A DNA stretch of 31,639 nt from a virus. The stretch covers positions 1-31,639 of IMG/VR virus record IMGVR_UViG_3300030389_001568; one strand, 5' to 3'. The position numbers and the translations under genes are program-made. Within the stretch, counting starts at the first letter, position 1, and each line of letters opens with the position of its first letter. Of this stretch, positions 31,200 through 31,639 are shown in pieces. The notes beneath the pieces were generated by a model. That model saw only the letters and a program-made list of their open reading frames with translations, made no database searches and was not told the origin of the DNA.

Positions 31200-31414
31200 A
31201 TTTTGTTTTAAGTTTAATTATGTGTTCTGGTGTAGCGAATAGTTGTCTACCACCTTATAGATATCCTGATTTATTTACAGATGCTTATTCTTGTATGATA
31301 GCAGGTAATTATGAATCCATCTTAAAGCTAGAAGATATTGGTTACGAAGATGTAAATAAAAATAAGATATTCATAAAATTTATATGTATACCAGAAACAG
31401 AAGAAATAACTTAA
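31196..31414 (+). CDS. Small Cys-rich protein, probably exported
   Basis: 72 aa from ATG 31196, overlapping the peptidase stop as ATGA; an in-frame GTG at 31181 is less likely. The N-terminus, MNFVLSLIMCSGVANSCLPP, is a short signal-like hydrophobic segment. C10, C17, C33 and C64 could form two disulfides in the periplasm, with C10 as a possible lipobox-like Cys. The middle, DLFTDAYSCMIAGNYES, has a conserved look. Function unknown; possible periplasmic or envelope target. I do not recognise the family with certainty. Confidence 0.6.
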   Translation: MNFVLSLIMCSGVANSCLPPYRYPDLFTDAYSCMIAGNYESILKLEDIGYEDVNKNKIFIKFICIPETEEIT

Positions 31415-31639
31415 TGTTTAAAAATAAACCTGATATCGAAATTTTAGAAGAATTATATGCAGCACCAGTTAAAGATTATATTGTAACTTTTAAATACCAT
31501 AGTGTCGTTGATCCAACTAAAATAGAAAAATTAGAATTTAAACAAATAGATAGTGAACCTTTCTTTCCAAGGATAAATAGGTTTTATGAATTTTGTAATT
31601 ATAAAATGAAAAATAAATTTGTTTTTATAGATTATGAAG
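31414..31639 (+). CDS. Hypothetical protein (3' truncated by window end)
   Basis: Starts at ATG 31414, sharing a base with the previous TAA, and stays open for 75 codons to the last base. Beginning MFKNKPDIEILEELYAAPVK, with DYIVTFKYHSVVDPTKIEK and FFPRINRFYEFCNY; no motif recognised. The overlap and continuous frame support a real gene that continues beyond the window. Confidence 0.6.
   Translation, partial: MFKNKPDIEILEELYAAPVKDYIVTFKYHSVVDPTKIEKLEFKQIDSEPFFPRINRFYEFCNYKMKNKFVFIDYE

Noticed and set aside
1-31639. tRNA genes, CRISPR array, integrase or attachment site
   Set aside because: Intergenic spaces are too short for tRNAs, no spaced repeats are seen, and no recombinase motif appears in any frame.

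Overview
This looks like about 31.6 kb of a lytic, podovirus-type tailed phage of a low-GC marine bacterium. A SAR11-like host is my guess from composition, gene order and the type of accessory genes; no host gene is present. The evidence for a phage is a Gly-rich tail adhesin, a P22 gp10-like tail or stabilisation protein, ejection-type proteins, a T7-type lysozyme with holin candidates, and a complete small replication module. Genes are packed with 1-25 nt overlaps. No intergenic stretch reaches 300 bases, and I see no tRNA, rRNA, CRISPR array, insertion sequence, integrase or intrinsic terminator. Portal, capsid, terminase and RNA polymerase genes are not in the window, so the genome continues on both sides.

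Layout. (1) 1-900: 3' end of a Gly-rich adhesin and a small virion-type protein. (2) 931-4296: a very AT-rich block of five consecutive 2-oxoglutarate/Fe(II) dioxygenase-like genes, preceded by a sixth, probably degenerate, relative. (3) 4299-12802: late structural genes (tail/stabilisation protein, GNAT-like protein, S74-chaperone protein, and two large ejection-type proteins of 456 and 1145 aa). (4) 12795-14191: lysis cassette (membrane proteins and T7-type amidase) with a PD-(D/E)XK nuclease. (5) 14184-15659, minus strand: an SNF2-type helicase, the only minus-strand gene, facing the early genes across an 84-nt divergent promoter region. (6) 15744-21385: early replication genes (SSB-like protein, archaeo-eukaryotic-type primase, DEDDh exonuclease, UvrD-like helicase). 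(7) 21404-27683: DNA-base and nucleotide metabolism genes (C5-cytosine methyltransferase, MazG-like pyrophosphatase, GT-B glycosyltransferase, dNMP kinase, ThyA-family enzyme with a dCMP-hydroxymethylase-type Asp, dCMP deaminase, family A DNA polymerase). (8) 27687-29722: UDP-sugar dehydrogenase and NadE, translationally coupled. (9) 29682-31639: VRR-NUC nuclease, DUF2786 protein, HExxH mini-peptidase behind a hairpin, a small Cys-rich exported protein, and a partial ORF.

How it may work together. Region 7 resembles a compressed T4 gp56-gp1-gp42-cd-glucosyltransferase set. I read it as a pathway that removes dCTP, makes 5-hydroxymethyl-dCMP, phosphorylates it, incorporates it with PolA and glycosylates the DNA. 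Region 8 could supply an oxidised sugar donor and the NAD+ spent making it. That link is inference. The dioxygenase block lies among tail genes and more probably acts on virion protein, host envelope or small molecules than on DNA, though a DNA role cannot be excluded because a C5-methyltransferase is present.

Translation signals differ by module. Several early genes have GAAAGGAG-type ribosome binding sites, while most dioxygenase genes have almost none and rely on start/stop overlap.
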